Below are positions 26,741 to 38,650 of a stretch of 64,000 nucleotides of DNA, piece by piece. The position numbers were made by a program, and so were the translations under genes. Each line of letters begins with the position of its first letter. Position 1 is the stretch's first letter. The notes beneath the pieces are model-generated. The model saw only the letters and a program-made list of their open reading frames with translations. It had not been told where the DNA came from and ran no database searches. The stretch comes from Salvia splendens (lineage: Eukaryota; Streptophyta; Magnoliopsida; Lamiales; Lamiaceae), in NCBI RefSeq assembly GCF_004379255.2, contig NC_056034.1:40406887-40470886 (forward strand). The letters run 5' to 3'.

Positions 26741-26891
26741 GTCACGGTAACATACATATAGTACTCCAATCCACAACTAAGACCAGTCATACACCATTAG
26801 ATTTTAAAATGAGTGGATGAGATTAAAGCTCACAGGTTTCAATAAATAGTAGATAAAATATCAACAAAAGGGTAAAACAGTCAATCTGTTA

Positions 26892-27146
26892 CTCCCCGTT
26901 CCATAGTAGTGGAGTCATTTTGTCATTTTGGTACATCCATATATAGTAGTGGAGTCATTTCCCTTTTTAGTAAAAGGCAACACATTTCTTATCACTTACT
27001 TTATTCTTTCTTACTTTATTCTTTCTTCATCTCTCTACCTTTTCATTTCCTATCTTAATTTTATGTTTACTTAACTCACTTAACACAATTTTTTCTTAAA
27101 TCACGTGCCGAAAAGAAACACATCCACTACCGCAGAACGGAGGAAG
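26892..27146. mobile_element. Stowaway-like MITE
   Basis: A 255 bp element between TA duplicates at 26890-26891 and 27147-27148. The left end CTCCCCGTTCCATAGTAGTGG pairs with the right end, whose reverse complement starts CTTCCTCCGTTCTGCGG. The left half also carries a second internal copy of ATAGTAGTGGAGTCATTT. Confidence 0.85.
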
Positions 27147-27321
27147 TATAATATAACATTTTTCATGGTTTTTTTATATAAACACAATGACATGAGAATT
27201 CAACACAAGTACCCGAAAATATCAACACAGTTTTATTGATATTGTACATGCATTATATTGAATTTTTTTGATGCATTTATTGATATAAATATACTTATCA
27301 ACATATACGAAAGCTGAAATA

Positions 27322-27424
27322 CTCCACCCGTCCTTGAAAAGTATGAATATTTGATTCGGCATAGATTTTAATGAATAACTGGTAAAGTAATAAAATTGTT
27401 GATGCTTTCCAGGGACGGATGGAG
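27322..27424. mobile_element. Short Stowaway-like MITE (103 bp)
   Basis: Left end CTCCACCCGTCCTTGAAAAG and right end TTCCAGGGACGGATGGAG are inverted copies, flanked by TA on both sides. Confidence 0.8.
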
Positions 27425-27620
27425 TAAAAATTATAAAATTTAATCATCCGATCATCGTCGGAACATATGCAATTAAGATCTCGTTAGAATCCTTATAAAA
27501 TTCCCTTCAGTTTGATACATTTTTTATGAAAAAATAATTGATATTAAGAGAGTTATACAAATTTAAAATTCTAAGAAGATTTTGAGGAGATAGTAATTAG
27601 TAAGTGGTTAGTTTTAATTA

Positions 27621-27823
27621 CTCCCCCCATCCCATTAAAGATGACTTACTTTTCTTTTTGGTTTGTCCCAACCAAGATGATCCATTACTAAAAACGGAAA
27701 CACTTTTCTCTCTACTTTATTCCCTCTTTCTTACTCTACTCTCTCCACTTCACCCACAAAATAAAATTACATAAATTTCTGTGCCGTCCAAGGAAGGGGT
27801 CATCTTCCTTGGGACGGAGGGAG
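27621..27823. mobile_element. Stowaway-like MITE (203 bp)
   Basis: Left end CTCCCCCCATCCCATTAAAG and right end CCTTGGGACGGAGGGAG are inverted. AGATGACTTACTTTTC near the left is echoed by the reverse complement of GGTCATCTTCC near the right. TA flanks both ends. Confidence 0.85.
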
Positions 27824-27833
27824 TACCATTTAT

Positions 27834-28147
27834 AAGAATTGACATTAATGCTAGTAATTATTTAAATTTAAAATATAATTCATTTAACATTATTTCAACC
27901 ACTAAATCTCCTAAATTCATTCACTAAATATACAAGAATTGACATTAATACTCTAAAAGTTTATTTAATAATTATTTAAATTTAAAATATAATTTATTTA
28001 ACATTATTTCAACCACTAAATCTCCTAAATTTATTCACTAAATATATAAGAATTGGAATTAATATCATATAAATTTATTTAATAACTATTTAAATTTAAA
28101 CTATAATCTTTTTAACATTATTTCAACCACTAAATCTCCTAAACTCA
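27834..28147. repeat. Three degenerate ~100-114 bp tandem repeats upstream of eRF3
   Basis: Units start at 27834, 27934 and 28048 with AAGAATTG(A/G)(C/A)ATTAAT. Each contains ATTATTTCAACCACTAAATC followed by TCCTAAA. They are A+T-rich and end about 330 bp before the eRF3 start codon. Confidence 0.85.
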
Positions 28148-28229
28148 TCCTCCGCTAAATACTCGTTCCTTAATTTTTGTATCCAACAAAATGCCTTAAA
28201 TCGATGAGACAAGGGTGAGTTTAGTTATT

Positions 28230-28287
28230 TGGGCCTCAATAATTAAAAAGGAAAGCCCACTAACAAATTTGGGCCTTAGAAACCCTA
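28230..28287 (+). promoter_or_regulatory. eRF3 promoter motifs: site II and telo-box
   Basis: TGGGCC occurs at 28230-28235 and 28270-28275, and the telo-box AAACCCTA at 28280-28287. These lie 190-250 bp before the eRF3 start codon. The pairing of site II and telo-box is well known in plant promoters of translation genes (established knowledge). The transcription start was not determined. Confidence 0.6.
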
Positions 28288-28478
28288 CCCGCTACCCCTC
28301 CCCACCCCCTTACCCAAATCACGAACTAGTTTACTCCCTTCTGAATCATCATCAACACCTCCACCGCCCCACCCCCAAAAAATCTCCGTTCCGCAGCCTT
28401 CTGTTTCTACTCAATCGAATTTGGTTCACTTTCCTACTTTCGAACTTACTGCGATTTCGTATCACTTTTCCACCAGCC

Positions 28479-31400
28479 ATGTCGGAATCGGCCACCACAC
28501 ATCCGACGCAGGGTCCGATAGCTTATCCAATTACGCTTTGTTGCTGAATTCGATTTGTTCTTTTTTTTTTCGCTGATTGATTTGTGCATTTTGTAGATAT
28601 CGCGGATGATATCAAGGCTCTGCAACTCGATTCAGCTGGTATGTTACTTTTTATTGAAAAACAATTTGTTCCTTTTTCTGGATAGTTCTTCTAGCATACG
28701 ATCTGTCTGTGTATTCAATTTCTGTAACTTGCTTTACGATGCGTATGACGAACTGTTCTTGTTGCTGTTATTAATTTGTAAAGGTTAACACTCATGATGC
28801 CGCTTGTTTTTTTGTGAATTCTGGTTGAATTTTAGCAGAGGATACTGTGATGGCTAACACAGAAGACTGGAAGCATGACATAGTTGTAAATCCCGATACC
28901 GGCGGAGGTAGATAGTGACGAACATGATTTTGTGGTGTGAAGAATACTGTTAAAATTAATGAGTTATTTGCACCAGGCATTGCTTGCTACCGAATCTATT
29001 ATTTTAAATATATGTGGCTTAATAACAACCTTCTTTGATACTCTTTTTGGTAACTGGCTGTGACATGCAAATTACGTGTGTAACTTGATTTCACTTTTTG
29101 TTTTTTCTTTTGGGGCTCATTGGTGATTGCTAGCAGAGGATACTGTGATGGCTAATACAGAAGCTTGGAAGCCTGATACATCTGTAAATCATGACAAGAC
29201 GGATGTAGGTATGAATTAACAAGTCGCAATTGAGCTATGTGGACCTAGGGTAGTTTGATATATATCAATCTTGTTGGTGTCTTACTATCTCTCGCTTTAT
29301 GTTTCTCAAATTTTGTTGATTGCTGCAGAAGATGCTGTGATGGCTACTTCAGAAGATGGGAAGCGTGATACACCTGATAAAACAGATGGAGGTAGGTGGA
29401 CCTGCTAGTGTATAATTGGTTTGCTAGTATATAATTGGTTGTATTCTGACTAAGTTATATGCACTGTCCCTATCTGATTAGCTTACATACTTAAAGATTC
29501 TGTAAGTGCATTTTTTTTGGCACACATGGGATTATTTCCTACAACTCTTTGGTTCAGCCTATGTCGAATTAAGACTCGTCATGGTAGTTTGTTGATAATT
29601 CGTAAGTTATAGCATGTTGTAATGTATTTCTGTATTCCACTAATTTATGTTTTTATCCCACCTACCTCAAAAATTATGTACTGCTAATATCATACGAATT
29701 AATCTCATCAGTCCTCATGAACTTGTTACTTGTTTTGTTTTCTTTCTTAATGCTTTTGTTTATGGATTTGTTTTTCCACTTTCTTTTATCCAGTGAAAGA
29801 GAAGGAAAGCATTCCTTTGGATGATGTCGAGGATGGTGATGAGCAGACAAAGAGACACTTAAATGTTGTATTCATTGGTCATGTTGGTAAGAGGATTTCC
29901 TTAAAAGTCGCAATTTATAATCCTTTCCCCCATAACTGAATGCTATCGTATCGAGTTCTACATTTCAAGAAAGAAAAATCAAGTTTACATCTAAAATGCA
30001 TCCATGCATCATACTTAAATGTAAGTATTCTGATTGATTAGAACTATTTTAGGGAAAATAACATTGATGATGTATCTGTAGTTCCTTGTAGATATATAAT
30101 GTATGGTCAGAACTATAATACTCCCTTAAGTAATTGGGCTGTCCTGTCAGTTCTGTAAACTTGGCGTTCTTTGTGGACATCCTTCTATGATAAGGAGTTT
30201 TCCATTGGTTTCCACTAATCTTCACAAGAGATTATTCAGTATATATTCATTATTTTTTAACTTTCATTTCCCATGAGCTATATCAATAACGTGTTGTATG
30301 GGAAAACTAGATGCTTGTTTTCCTCTTTTCCTAGATTGAGGATCTGAAACAAAAAATAAAATATTAAAGTAAGGATAAAGAATCTGAATATGAAAGTTCA
30401 TGTAGATCCACTTTAGATATCATGTGGCAGTATCTTATTAGAAGTCTTATTTTTTCTGCAGATGCTGGGAAGTCCACAATTGGAGGGCAAATTCTTTATC
30501 TCAGTGGGCAAGTTGATGAACGCACAATACAAAAGTATGAGAAAGAAGCTAAGGACAAAAGTAGGGAGAGTTGGTAAGTAACTTCAGTCGAATCAATTTA
30601 AACCAGTGCACTGTCTCACATATGTGCTTGTATTTTGTTTTGATGCTGAGAGATGTCACTCGTGAATCCTTTTGATAAAAAATGCATGTGTATTATTTGT
30701 GTTATCATTTTTTCTGGTCATGGACGTTGATGGTTTCACTCAAAAATCATAACTTGTTTGGTCATTCGCTACTAAGCATTTTGTTGTAAACGTATCAGGT
30801 ATATGGCATATATCATGGACACAAACGAAGAAGAGAGGGTTAAGGTATGTATCTGTGGTTTAGGCTGTTTTAGACTATTCCACTTACCCTTGCAGCCATG
30901 TATTTTTTAAAATAACTCATATTTTTTCCCAATATATAGGGGAAAACTGTTGAAGTCGGAAGAGCTCACTTTGAGACAGAAACCACAAGGTTTACAATAT
31001 TGGATGCCCCGGTAACTCCTAAAGTCTCATAATTATTACTCTTTTTCTTAAAAAATGTGAAATATCTAGATGATATTGACACAAGCAATGATCAATCATA
31101 TATGTTACATCTCTTTGGTGTTACCTATCCTTTGAAATTGATGTGCTCAGAAATAGGGCCTTTTTATGCTGATAATGCGTAGTGATGCCTATAAATTCAG
31201 TGAACAAGTTGGAATTATGCATACTGTTCAAATTGGTTTTGATGAAATATCTTAATTTTTTCTTCTTACCGCCAACTTTAGATAAAGCTATTTCCCCATT
31301 TCATTCATTATTGCACAGTAAAGCAACAGTGTATAATGTTTTTTGCTTGGAAGTACAATATTAGCTATTGGATCAATTTGGAAGGCAGCCCTTTGTTTCT

Positions 31401-33932
31401 GGTATTCTGCTGCCTCAGCAAGAGGTCTTTTAACACTTAATTTCCAGGGACACAAAAGCTATGTGCCGAACATGATCAGCGGAGCATCTCAAGCAGATAT
31501 AGGTGTACTAGTAAGTAGTGCTTCATCATTTTGTTATACTAGATGGTATATGTGATTCTGTGTAGTCTCTATTACTGATACATGTCGTCTCATCTACACT
31601 CCTAGGTGATTTCAGCTCGAAAGGGAGAATTTGAAACTGGTTATGAGAGAGGTGGACAGACACGTGAACATGTCCAGCTAGCAAAAACCTTGGGAGTTTC
31701 TAAGCTTCTTGTCGTTGTCAATAAAATGGATGAGCCTACTGTGAAGTGGTCAAAAGAGAGGTGATTTAGTGGTTTTGATGATTCTCTTGTTTGTCAGATA
31801 TTATTTTTGTATGTAATTTTCTTATGTATTTTATCTTTCAGATTTGATGAGATTGAGTCAAAAATGTCTCTATTTTTGAAATCCTCGGGTTATAATGTGA
31901 AAAAAGGTAATTTTCCTTTGAAAGTTTATGTGGTTTCAAGTGTGCTTCTCATTTGCAATTTTCGTTTCTCCACTTAATTTACGTTTGTTTGGGTAAAATA
32001 TAATTTTGCAGATGTTCAGTTTCTCCCAATATCTGGTCTTATGGGCACAAATATGAAGAGTAGAATGGGCAAAGATATATGTCCATGGTGGAACGGTACA
32101 TGTCTTTTTGAAGCTCTTGATGCTATCGAAATTCCACCACGTGATCCTCAAGGTCCTTTCAGGTGAAATATGAGTTTTTTGTTACTCTCCACTCACTTTC
32201 TTATTGCACACAACTTGACCTTTAAATCTAGATGAACTGGTACTTTTGTCTATATAAGCTTTCTTCTTTGGCAGAATGCCTATTATTGACAAATTTAAGG
32301 ACATGGGAACTGTTGTCATGGGGAAAATAGAATCTGGAACCATCCGTGATGGGGACACTATGGTAGTCATGCCTAATAAGGTGCCTTTTCAAATGCATAT
32401 CTTCATGTTCTGGTACATAAGATATACTCCATCCGCCCACAAGAAGTACGCAACATTTACTATGTTGGGTGTCCACGAGAAGTATGCAAGTTTCCTTTTT
32501 CGGATATGATCCCACACTCTACTTAATATTTTGACATTAGAAACTTCTTAAACCAAACTTTTTCCACAATGGGACCCATAGTTATACCCTACCAATCATT
32601 TTCTTGAAACCTATGCCCATCAAATGCTGCGTACTATTTGTGTATGGAGGGAGTATGATAATTTTCTTTAGTTTGTAGCTATTAGCTAACATTATAATAT
32701 ATTGTGCCAGGTACAAGTTAAAGTTCTTGCCATTTTCTGTGATGAAAATAGAGTGAGGCGAGCTGGACCTGGTGAAAACTTGCGTGTCAGGTTGTCGGGG
32801 ATTGAAGAAGAGGATATTATCGGCGGGTTTGTTTTAAGTAGCGTTGGTGAGTTTCTTGGTTTGGCTTTCTGTCATTCTCTTCCTTTTCAGTCTTGTTTAT
32901 ATCAGGTGTTCTTTTTCTTCACCAAGCACCAATATCCTAATCTAATTTTGATTGGTTTAGACATCTTGATTCAGACCTGCAGCAAGCTTATTCTAATGTG
33001 AAGAATTGATTTTGTGGATATAAATTTATGCTTGAATGCAATTATCACATTTACAAGAATTCGATTGTATTGATTAATTAAAGCAATGAAGTTCGGTGTT
33101 GATCTGTGCTTAGGTTATACTAAAAACATTTTATGCTTTTGCAGCAAGACCAGTAGCTGCTGTATCAGAGTTTCTTGCTCAGCTGTCAATTTTGGAGTTA
33201 CTCGACAATGTAAAGCTTAAAATTTATTCACTCGCTTCTCTTCTCTTATTTCCGTTTTTTGTTTTCATGATCTTTGGTAACTGTACTTGCTGTCCCTTCC
33301 ATCCTCAGGCAATTTTTTGTGCTGGGTACAAGGCTGTTCTACACATCCATTCTGTTGTGGAAGAATGTGAGATTGTTGAGTTGACACAGCAAATTGATCC
33401 AAAAACCAGAAAACGTTTGAAAAAGAAACCACTTTTTGTTAAAAAAGGTGCTGTTGTGGAATGCCGCGTTCAGGTATTACATTTGCAGCTCGGGTTACTA
33501 ATTATATCCATGTGTCCTTTTCTGGCACATACTTAATTTGCACAATATAGAATTTATATTATCTTGTTATTTGTAGTGACTATAAAATATAGAATTTTGA
33601 GGAGTATAACTAATTGACAAGATAATCTCCTTCTAAAATATTTATGTTGTAGCTTTATGGATGACATCTGTGTATTCACTACCAAAATATTCTTTTGATT
33701 CATTCCCTGTATAGGTGAACAACATGATTTGCATTGAGAAGTACTCGGACTTTCCACAGCTTGGGCGGTTTACTCTCCGCACTGAAGGTTAGTGTGGCAT
33801 TATGTACTGCTTCTACTGGATTGGAACTGTTTCTCCAAGAAAATTATAAGTTACCACTCTTAACAATTTTTCACAGGGAAAACTGTTGCTGTGGGAAAAG
33901 TAACTGGGCTGACTTCAAGTGAGAGCGCCTAA
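28479..33932 (+). CDS. ERF3: Eukaryotic peptide chain release factor eRF3, GTP-binding subunit
   Basis: eRF3 is the cytosolic GTPase that works with eRF1 to end translation at stop codons. Exons: 28479-28512, 28597-28638, 28839-28907, 29137-29208, 29329-29391, 29794-29886, 30462-30573, 30799-30844, 30940-31011, 31448-31510, 31606-31760, 31842-31906, 32012-32162, 32275-32380, 32711-32846, 33145-33209, 33309-33473, 33715-33787, 33877-33932. They join in frame to 545 residues, close to other plant eRF3 proteins. P-loop GHVDAGKST is at residues 122-130, DAPGH at 199-203 and NKMD at 261-264, followed by the two EF-Tu-like beta-barrel domains. The short acidic N-terminus is unstructured-looking and carries three duplicated exons. 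The first donor (CAGG/GTCCGA) is weak but is needed to reach the conserved [12 protein letters not shown] segment. HBS1 is the nearest alternative and is less likely. Confidence 0.93.
28839..29391 (+). repeat. Tandemly duplicated exons 3-5 of eRF3
   Basis: Exons 28839-28907, 29137-29208 and 29329-29391 encode 23, 24 and 21 residues and are clearly related. The first two begin EDTVMANTE and the third EDAVMATSE. All three start and end in the same phase, so each can be added or skipped without changing the frame. Acceptor regions are also alike, for example GATTGCTAGCAG and GATTGCTGCAG. Confidence 0.9.
32427..32653. mobile_element. Stowaway-like MITE in eRF3 intron
   Basis: A 227 bp element between TA duplicates, left end CTCCATCCGCCCACAAGAAG and right end TTGTGTATGGAGGGAG. 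It contains a repeated GAAGTA(C/T)GCAA motif near its left end. It occupies most of the intron 32381-32710. Confidence 0.8.
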
Positions 33933-35148
33933 CAATTTTGTCCTGAGAGGTGGTTATTTCTGACTTGTTAAATGTCATATTACACTGCAGCTTCATGTTT
34001 GCTGATACTGCCATATTATGTTGAAGTTATAAGATAGTTTGGGGCTTGCAGCTCCGACATCTTCCGTTGTCAACAAACCGTTCATATTTGGAATTATGAA
34101 AGTGTATTTGGGACATTCTTGTTAGCTCAAGAGGACTGGCTATGTGGCTAGATTGTTTTTTTTTTACTTACATTAGACTATTTAAAAGGCCATTATTAGA
34201 TATTCATGAGCTGTAGTGACACTATTGCTTAAATACGATACCTTGGTGTGCATAAAAATGCTATCGTAATATTTTGCAAGACATAACTATTTCTTTTTCT
34301 TTCTTTCTTTCTGGTTAGCTGGCTGATTTCTGAGCTTTGTGGTGAAAAGAGGCAACATGACGGCACCTGGTTCTAGTATCGTCTCCTTCGAATGAATTTG
34401 AGGGTGATTGGAATGAGATTGTTTAGTTGCTCTTTTCGGTGGTTTGTTATTAATTTGGTTGAGAGTGTAAGATGTGGCTCAGTTGTAAGCTTGTGCGGTT
34501 CTTATTTATCCTAGAGTCCTCTCCATAGACAGTTTCGATATATACAGATTATGTGGTCGTATTTATTATGAACTTGCTCCATGTTTCCTCTTTTGGGCTT
34601 TGCTCAAAATTGGACTTAGATGTTTATTTTGGTGTCGGAATTAGTGAAATAAATGTGTTCTGGTTGGAATATTGAAATATATTACTATTATGTTAATTTG
34701 TTAGGTTGATACCAATGTAGATGTTACAATATTGTATTAATCCCGTTACTCACGGATTTAATTCTTTTCGGATTAGGATTAGTATGTTCGTGTTGATTGA
34801 AAATTTCCTAGTTTAAGGTGGGCATTTGATGCCTACTTTATCGGGTGGGTTTTGTGACATTATTTACTTTGTCCATCGTGTGACGTAACATGCGAATATG
34901 GGAATAAGAGGCATTTTAATCTTAAATTCATTTCAATGACAATAATCTGTGTTATTGATGGCAATCCTAATCCACTACTTATTATCATTACTAGGATTTT
35001 GACGATTCAGTTGATAAACCTAGTTAGCTTAGCATAATTGAATTTTTTTGAATGGCATTGTGATTATTTAAACAAATTTGTTAATAGCCAACCGTTGCTA
35101 GTTATGCTCATTGTTAATACAACACGAGCACAAAGATGTTAAGAAATA

Positions 35149-35201
35149 CTTCATCTGTCCCACAATAATTGTGACAATAATTGTGGGACGGATGGATGGA
35201 G
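35149..35201. mobile_element. 53 bp hairpin with Stowaway ends
   Basis: Left CTTCATCTGTCCCACAATAA and right GTGGGACGGATGGATGGAG form a near-complete palindrome flanked by TA at 35147-35148 and 35202-35203. It is either a minimal MITE or a rearranged end of the next element. Confidence 0.6.
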
Positions 35202-35209
35202 TAGTATTA

Positions 35210-35405
35210 TTTCCTTTATAGTCCGTCCCACAACAATATGCACTTTCTAAATTTGGATATTTTTCTCTCTCTAATGAGGTGATACTTATTCTCCACTAAC
35301 AATACTTTAATTACTTTGTATTTCTACTTCTATCTTATTTTATCCATTGTGCATTAAAATTTATGCCCAATCCAAAGTGTATATTTTTGTGGAATGGAGG
35401 GAATA
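35210..35405. mobile_element. Stowaway-like MITE, borders approximate
   Basis: GTCCGTCCCACAACAATATG on the left pairs with TTTTTGTGGAATGGAGGG on the right. The left end lacks a clean TA junction because it abuts the 53 bp hairpin, so the two may be one rearranged element. Confidence 0.55.
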
Positions 35406-35543
35406 GTAAATATATTTTTCTCAAACCGTAAACTTTCTTCACAATTTCGAAAGATATAACTAAAAGGAAAAATGGTAACATCCACCTCTCATGAATCGAC
35501 TAAACTATAATGCTGGTGCAGTTTCATTTAAATATTTACTATA

Positions 35544-35942
35544 CTCCCTCTTCCCTCTGTCCCACCATAAGCCATACACATATTCGGACATAAAATTTGA
35601 AAAAAAATGAAACTTGAAGAGAATTAAAGAGTGAATAAAGTAGTGAAGAGTATAATATTAATTTTTTTTTGGTAAAAACCAAATGACTTATTTTTTATGT
35701 GATGTCTTAAAAATATTCCATCCGTCCTACTTTAGAAGTTCCGGTTGACCATTTTTGGGTGTCCCATTTTAAGAGTCTCAATTGGAATATTCCATACACT
35801 AACTTTTTTCAATCACATTTTATTATAAAACTAATATATAAAAAGTAGGATCCATATTTCACTATTTTTTTTACCAATTTTCCTTTACGTATATTAAAAA
35901 TCCGTGGCGAACTCAAATAAGACTCCTAAAGTGGGGAGGAAG
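35544..35942. mobile_element. Stowaway-like fragment plus a complete MITE (35716-35942)
   Basis: A lone left end CTCCCTCTTCCCTCTGTCCC at 35544 has no partner. The second element, 35716-35942, begins TTCCATCCGTCCTACTTTAG and ends CTAAAGTGGGGAGGAAG, with TA on both sides. Confidence 0.65.
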
Positions 35943-36013
35943 TAATACTACTCCTTTTGGGTATACATTAATACATCCCTTTCAAGCATTCAAATGGTCC
36001 AGATATTCCTGCA

Positions 36014-36083
36014 TGGGCCAAGATCGTACCGGGCCCATTATATTGAGCCCGCTTATTTTCAAAGTTCAGAACAAGAGTGGGCC
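36014..36083 (+). promoter_or_regulatory. Site II (TGGGCC/GGGCCC) motifs upstream of plastid S1
   Basis: TGGGCC at 36014-36019 and 36078-36083 and GGGCCC at 36031-36036 lie 150-220 bp before the start codon. Such motifs are typical TCP-factor sites in plant ribosomal and organelle-protein promoters (established knowledge). Use at this locus is inferred. Confidence 0.55.
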
Positions 36084-36233
36084 CCACACGCTCTCCTCCT
36101 CCTTCCTCACCTTATCTCACCTTAGCATTTCATAATCCAGAAATTACATTTCAATTTTCTCTCTCACACACACAGTCGAGCATTCTCCGCTTCTCCTAAT
36201 CACGAGGAATCAAATTTGAGCGCCGCGACAAGC

Positions 36234-36815
36234 ATGGCATCTCTGGCGCAGCAAATTGGCGGTCTGAAGTGCCCGCCGTTTTTAGCAGGTAGGAAGAGTA
36301 GCAAATTCTTATCCAACTCGAAGTCGGTGCTTCCGAGGAGGAGAAGCGTGATTACAGCGGCTTCAGTCATTGCTAACGCCCAGACGAGAGAGAGAATGAA
36401 GTTGAAGGAGATGTTCGAGGACGCCTACGAGCGCTGCCGCACCGCGCCAATGGAAGGCGTCTCCTTCACCGTCCAAGACTTCAATGACGCCCTAGAGAAA
36501 TACGATTTCACCTCGGAAATTGGCGCCAAGGTCTCAATTCTGTACCTTCTTCATTCAATTTGTGGATTCTGTGTTTGTGGTAGCTACTCTATTGACCGTT
36601 CCCGTCATGTTTGTAGTTTATAGGATTGAGGTGACCTAGTTAGCATTTCAATTTCGACTAGGAACTCGATACATTTGGTTTTCTGCCATCAAATTTTCTA
36701 GCCCTCAGTTGTTAGGCTGAAGCTTCAAGTTATGCTGATAACCACAAGTTTCACATGTAGCAATCTAATTTCGTCTTTCTGAGTTGGTGTGAAAGTAGCT
36801 ATTGGCTATCATATG

Positions 36816-36846
<31 letters not shown>

Positions 36847-38526
36847 GTTGATTCATCTTGTTTGATTTTGGGTTTGGATTTTCAGGTAAAAGGAAAGGTT
36901 TACAATACAGACTCAAATGGAGCATTGGTAGACATAACTGCAAAGTCGTCAGCATACTTGCCTCTAAGAGAGGCATCCATCTATAATATCAAACACATAG
37001 AAGAGGCCGGCATTGTTGCTGGTGTAGTTGAAGAATTTGTGATTATTGGAGAGAACGAGGCTGATGATAGTTTGATATTGAGTCTTCGTTCGATTCAGTA
37101 CGACCTTGCGTGGGAACGCATCAGACAGCTTCAAGCTGAAGATGTTGTTGTGAAGGGTAAGGTGAGTAAATTTTACAATTCTACCAATTAGAGTTTTTCT
37201 TTGGTGTTCTCTGTTAATCTTATTATTCAATATTATATATATAATCCATTTGCTGTCATTTTGATCCTTCCTGTTCAACACTTCCAACTTTTCTGATAGC
37301 TTGCTATAATCTGCGCTTACTTCCTGCAAAAAAGTTATGACATCATTTCACTCACCTTTTCTCTTTGGCTTCAATGAACAGGTAGTTGGTGCTAACAAAG
37401 GTGGTATTGTGGCACTAGTGGAGGGTCTTCGTGGTTTTGTTCCATTTTCACAAATATCAACAGTTAAATTCTCTTCCGTCCTTGTGATTCTTTATCATGG
37501 TCAAATGTTGTTATTTGGTTGCTGTAAATTTTTTATCCGATCACCTTATTTTGATATCCCATGTTTATCAGTTTTCAGTGATCATCACAAAAGTATCAAT
37601 TCAGGTTTATATTTAGCTCATTCTATGCTTAGATAAAGGTTAACGTTTCTTGATATTGCATCAGAAATCGGTTGCAGAGGATCTTCTAGAAAAAGAACTT
37701 CCTCTTAAGTTTGTGGAGGTTGATGAGGAACAGTCGAGGCTAGTCCTCAGTAACCGCAAGGCCATGGCTGATAGCCAGGCACAGCTTGGAATTGGTTCTG
37801 TAGTAGTCGGCACTGTTCAGAGCTTGAAACCTTATGGTGCCTTCATTGACATTGGGGGAATTAACGGCCTTTTGCATGTCAGCCAGATAAGTCACGATCG
37901 TGTCTCAGATATAGCTACAGTTCTTCAGCCTGGTGACTCTTTGAAGGTGCATATCGCCATTTTTATGTCCCTGCAACATAGTCCCAAGAGTTTTATATTC
38001 AACTCTCACATCTTTCTTTGTAGGTTATGATTCTTAGCCATGACCGGGAGAGAGGTCGCGTGAGCCTATCAACTAAGAAGTTGGAGCCTACTCCTGGTGA
38101 CATGATTCGCAACCCCAAGCTGGTTTTTGAAAAGGTTAGATTCACATGGCTTGTCCTGCAAAATATTCTGCAGCATAAGCTTATTGTTGTGCCTTGGATA
38201 CTATTGTCGTGTGCATGAGTATTGTGGTTTGTGCTGACAGGCCGAAGAGATGGCTCAGACATTCAGGCAACGAATAGCACAAGCAGAAGCCATGGCTCGT
38301 GCTGATATGCTAAGATTCCAACCTGAGGTAATGGGCGTTCTTCCTTGGGTTTGTGACATGGGATAGGTTTGGTATGTTTCCTAAATAGTGCATGTCATGT
38401 TTAAGCTAACCCCTCTCTCTCCAGAGCGGATTGTCTCTGAGCTCTGAAGGGATCTTAGGACCTCTGACTTCAGAGCTGCCAGAAGACGGTATGGACTTAA
38501 GCGACATCCCCCCAGCGTTAGATTAA
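36234..38526 (+). CDS. RPS1: 30S ribosomal protein S1, chloroplastic
   Basis: S1 binds mRNA on the small subunit of the chloroplast ribosome and supports translation initiation. Exons: 36234-36530, 36886-37161, 37382-37462, 37665-37946, 38024-38134, 38241-38327, 38425-38526, giving 411 residues, the usual length for plant plastid S1. The first ~45 residues are Ser/Arg/Lys-rich with few acidic residues and look like a chloroplast transit peptide. Three S1 (OB-fold) repeats follow at about 96-170, 190-245 and 255-325. The third contains [20 protein letters not shown] and is the best conserved. The acidic tail is typical. ATG 36234 is the first in-frame ATG. The gene is nuclear and transcribed towards UPL6, with 571 bp between the two stop codons. 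Confidence 0.95.
36815..36846. repeat. (GA)n microsatellite in S1 intron 1
   Basis: About 13 uninterrupted GA units near the 3' end of the first intron, 40 bp before the acceptor. The length is probably variable between individuals. Confidence 0.9.
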
Positions 38527-38650
38527 AGAACGACGACCTCATCTTATTCGTTTTCTTCTACTTCCTATTATTTATTGAAGGGGTTTTAACCTTTCAAATA
38601 TGTAAATCGATCTACCATCTTCTAAATTGCATTGTTGTTTCAACTTTAAC

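Larger units (their letters stand above)
33933..36233. other. eRF3 3' flank and intergenic region, MITE-rich, no gene seen
   Basis: Roughly the first 700 bp should hold the eRF3 3' UTR; AATAAA occurs near 34650. A cluster of Stowaway-like ends follows between 35149 and 35942, then the S1 promoter. No coding region was recognised. Confidence 0.6.

Noticed and set aside
28215..28547. Open frame of 110 codons around the eRF3 promoter
   Set aside because: It overlaps promoter motifs, the leader and exon 1 in another frame and has no recognisable content.
36216..36233. Start of plastid S1 at a TTG six codons upstream
   Set aside because: Plant genes start at ATG; the first in-frame ATG is 36234 and fits a transit peptide.
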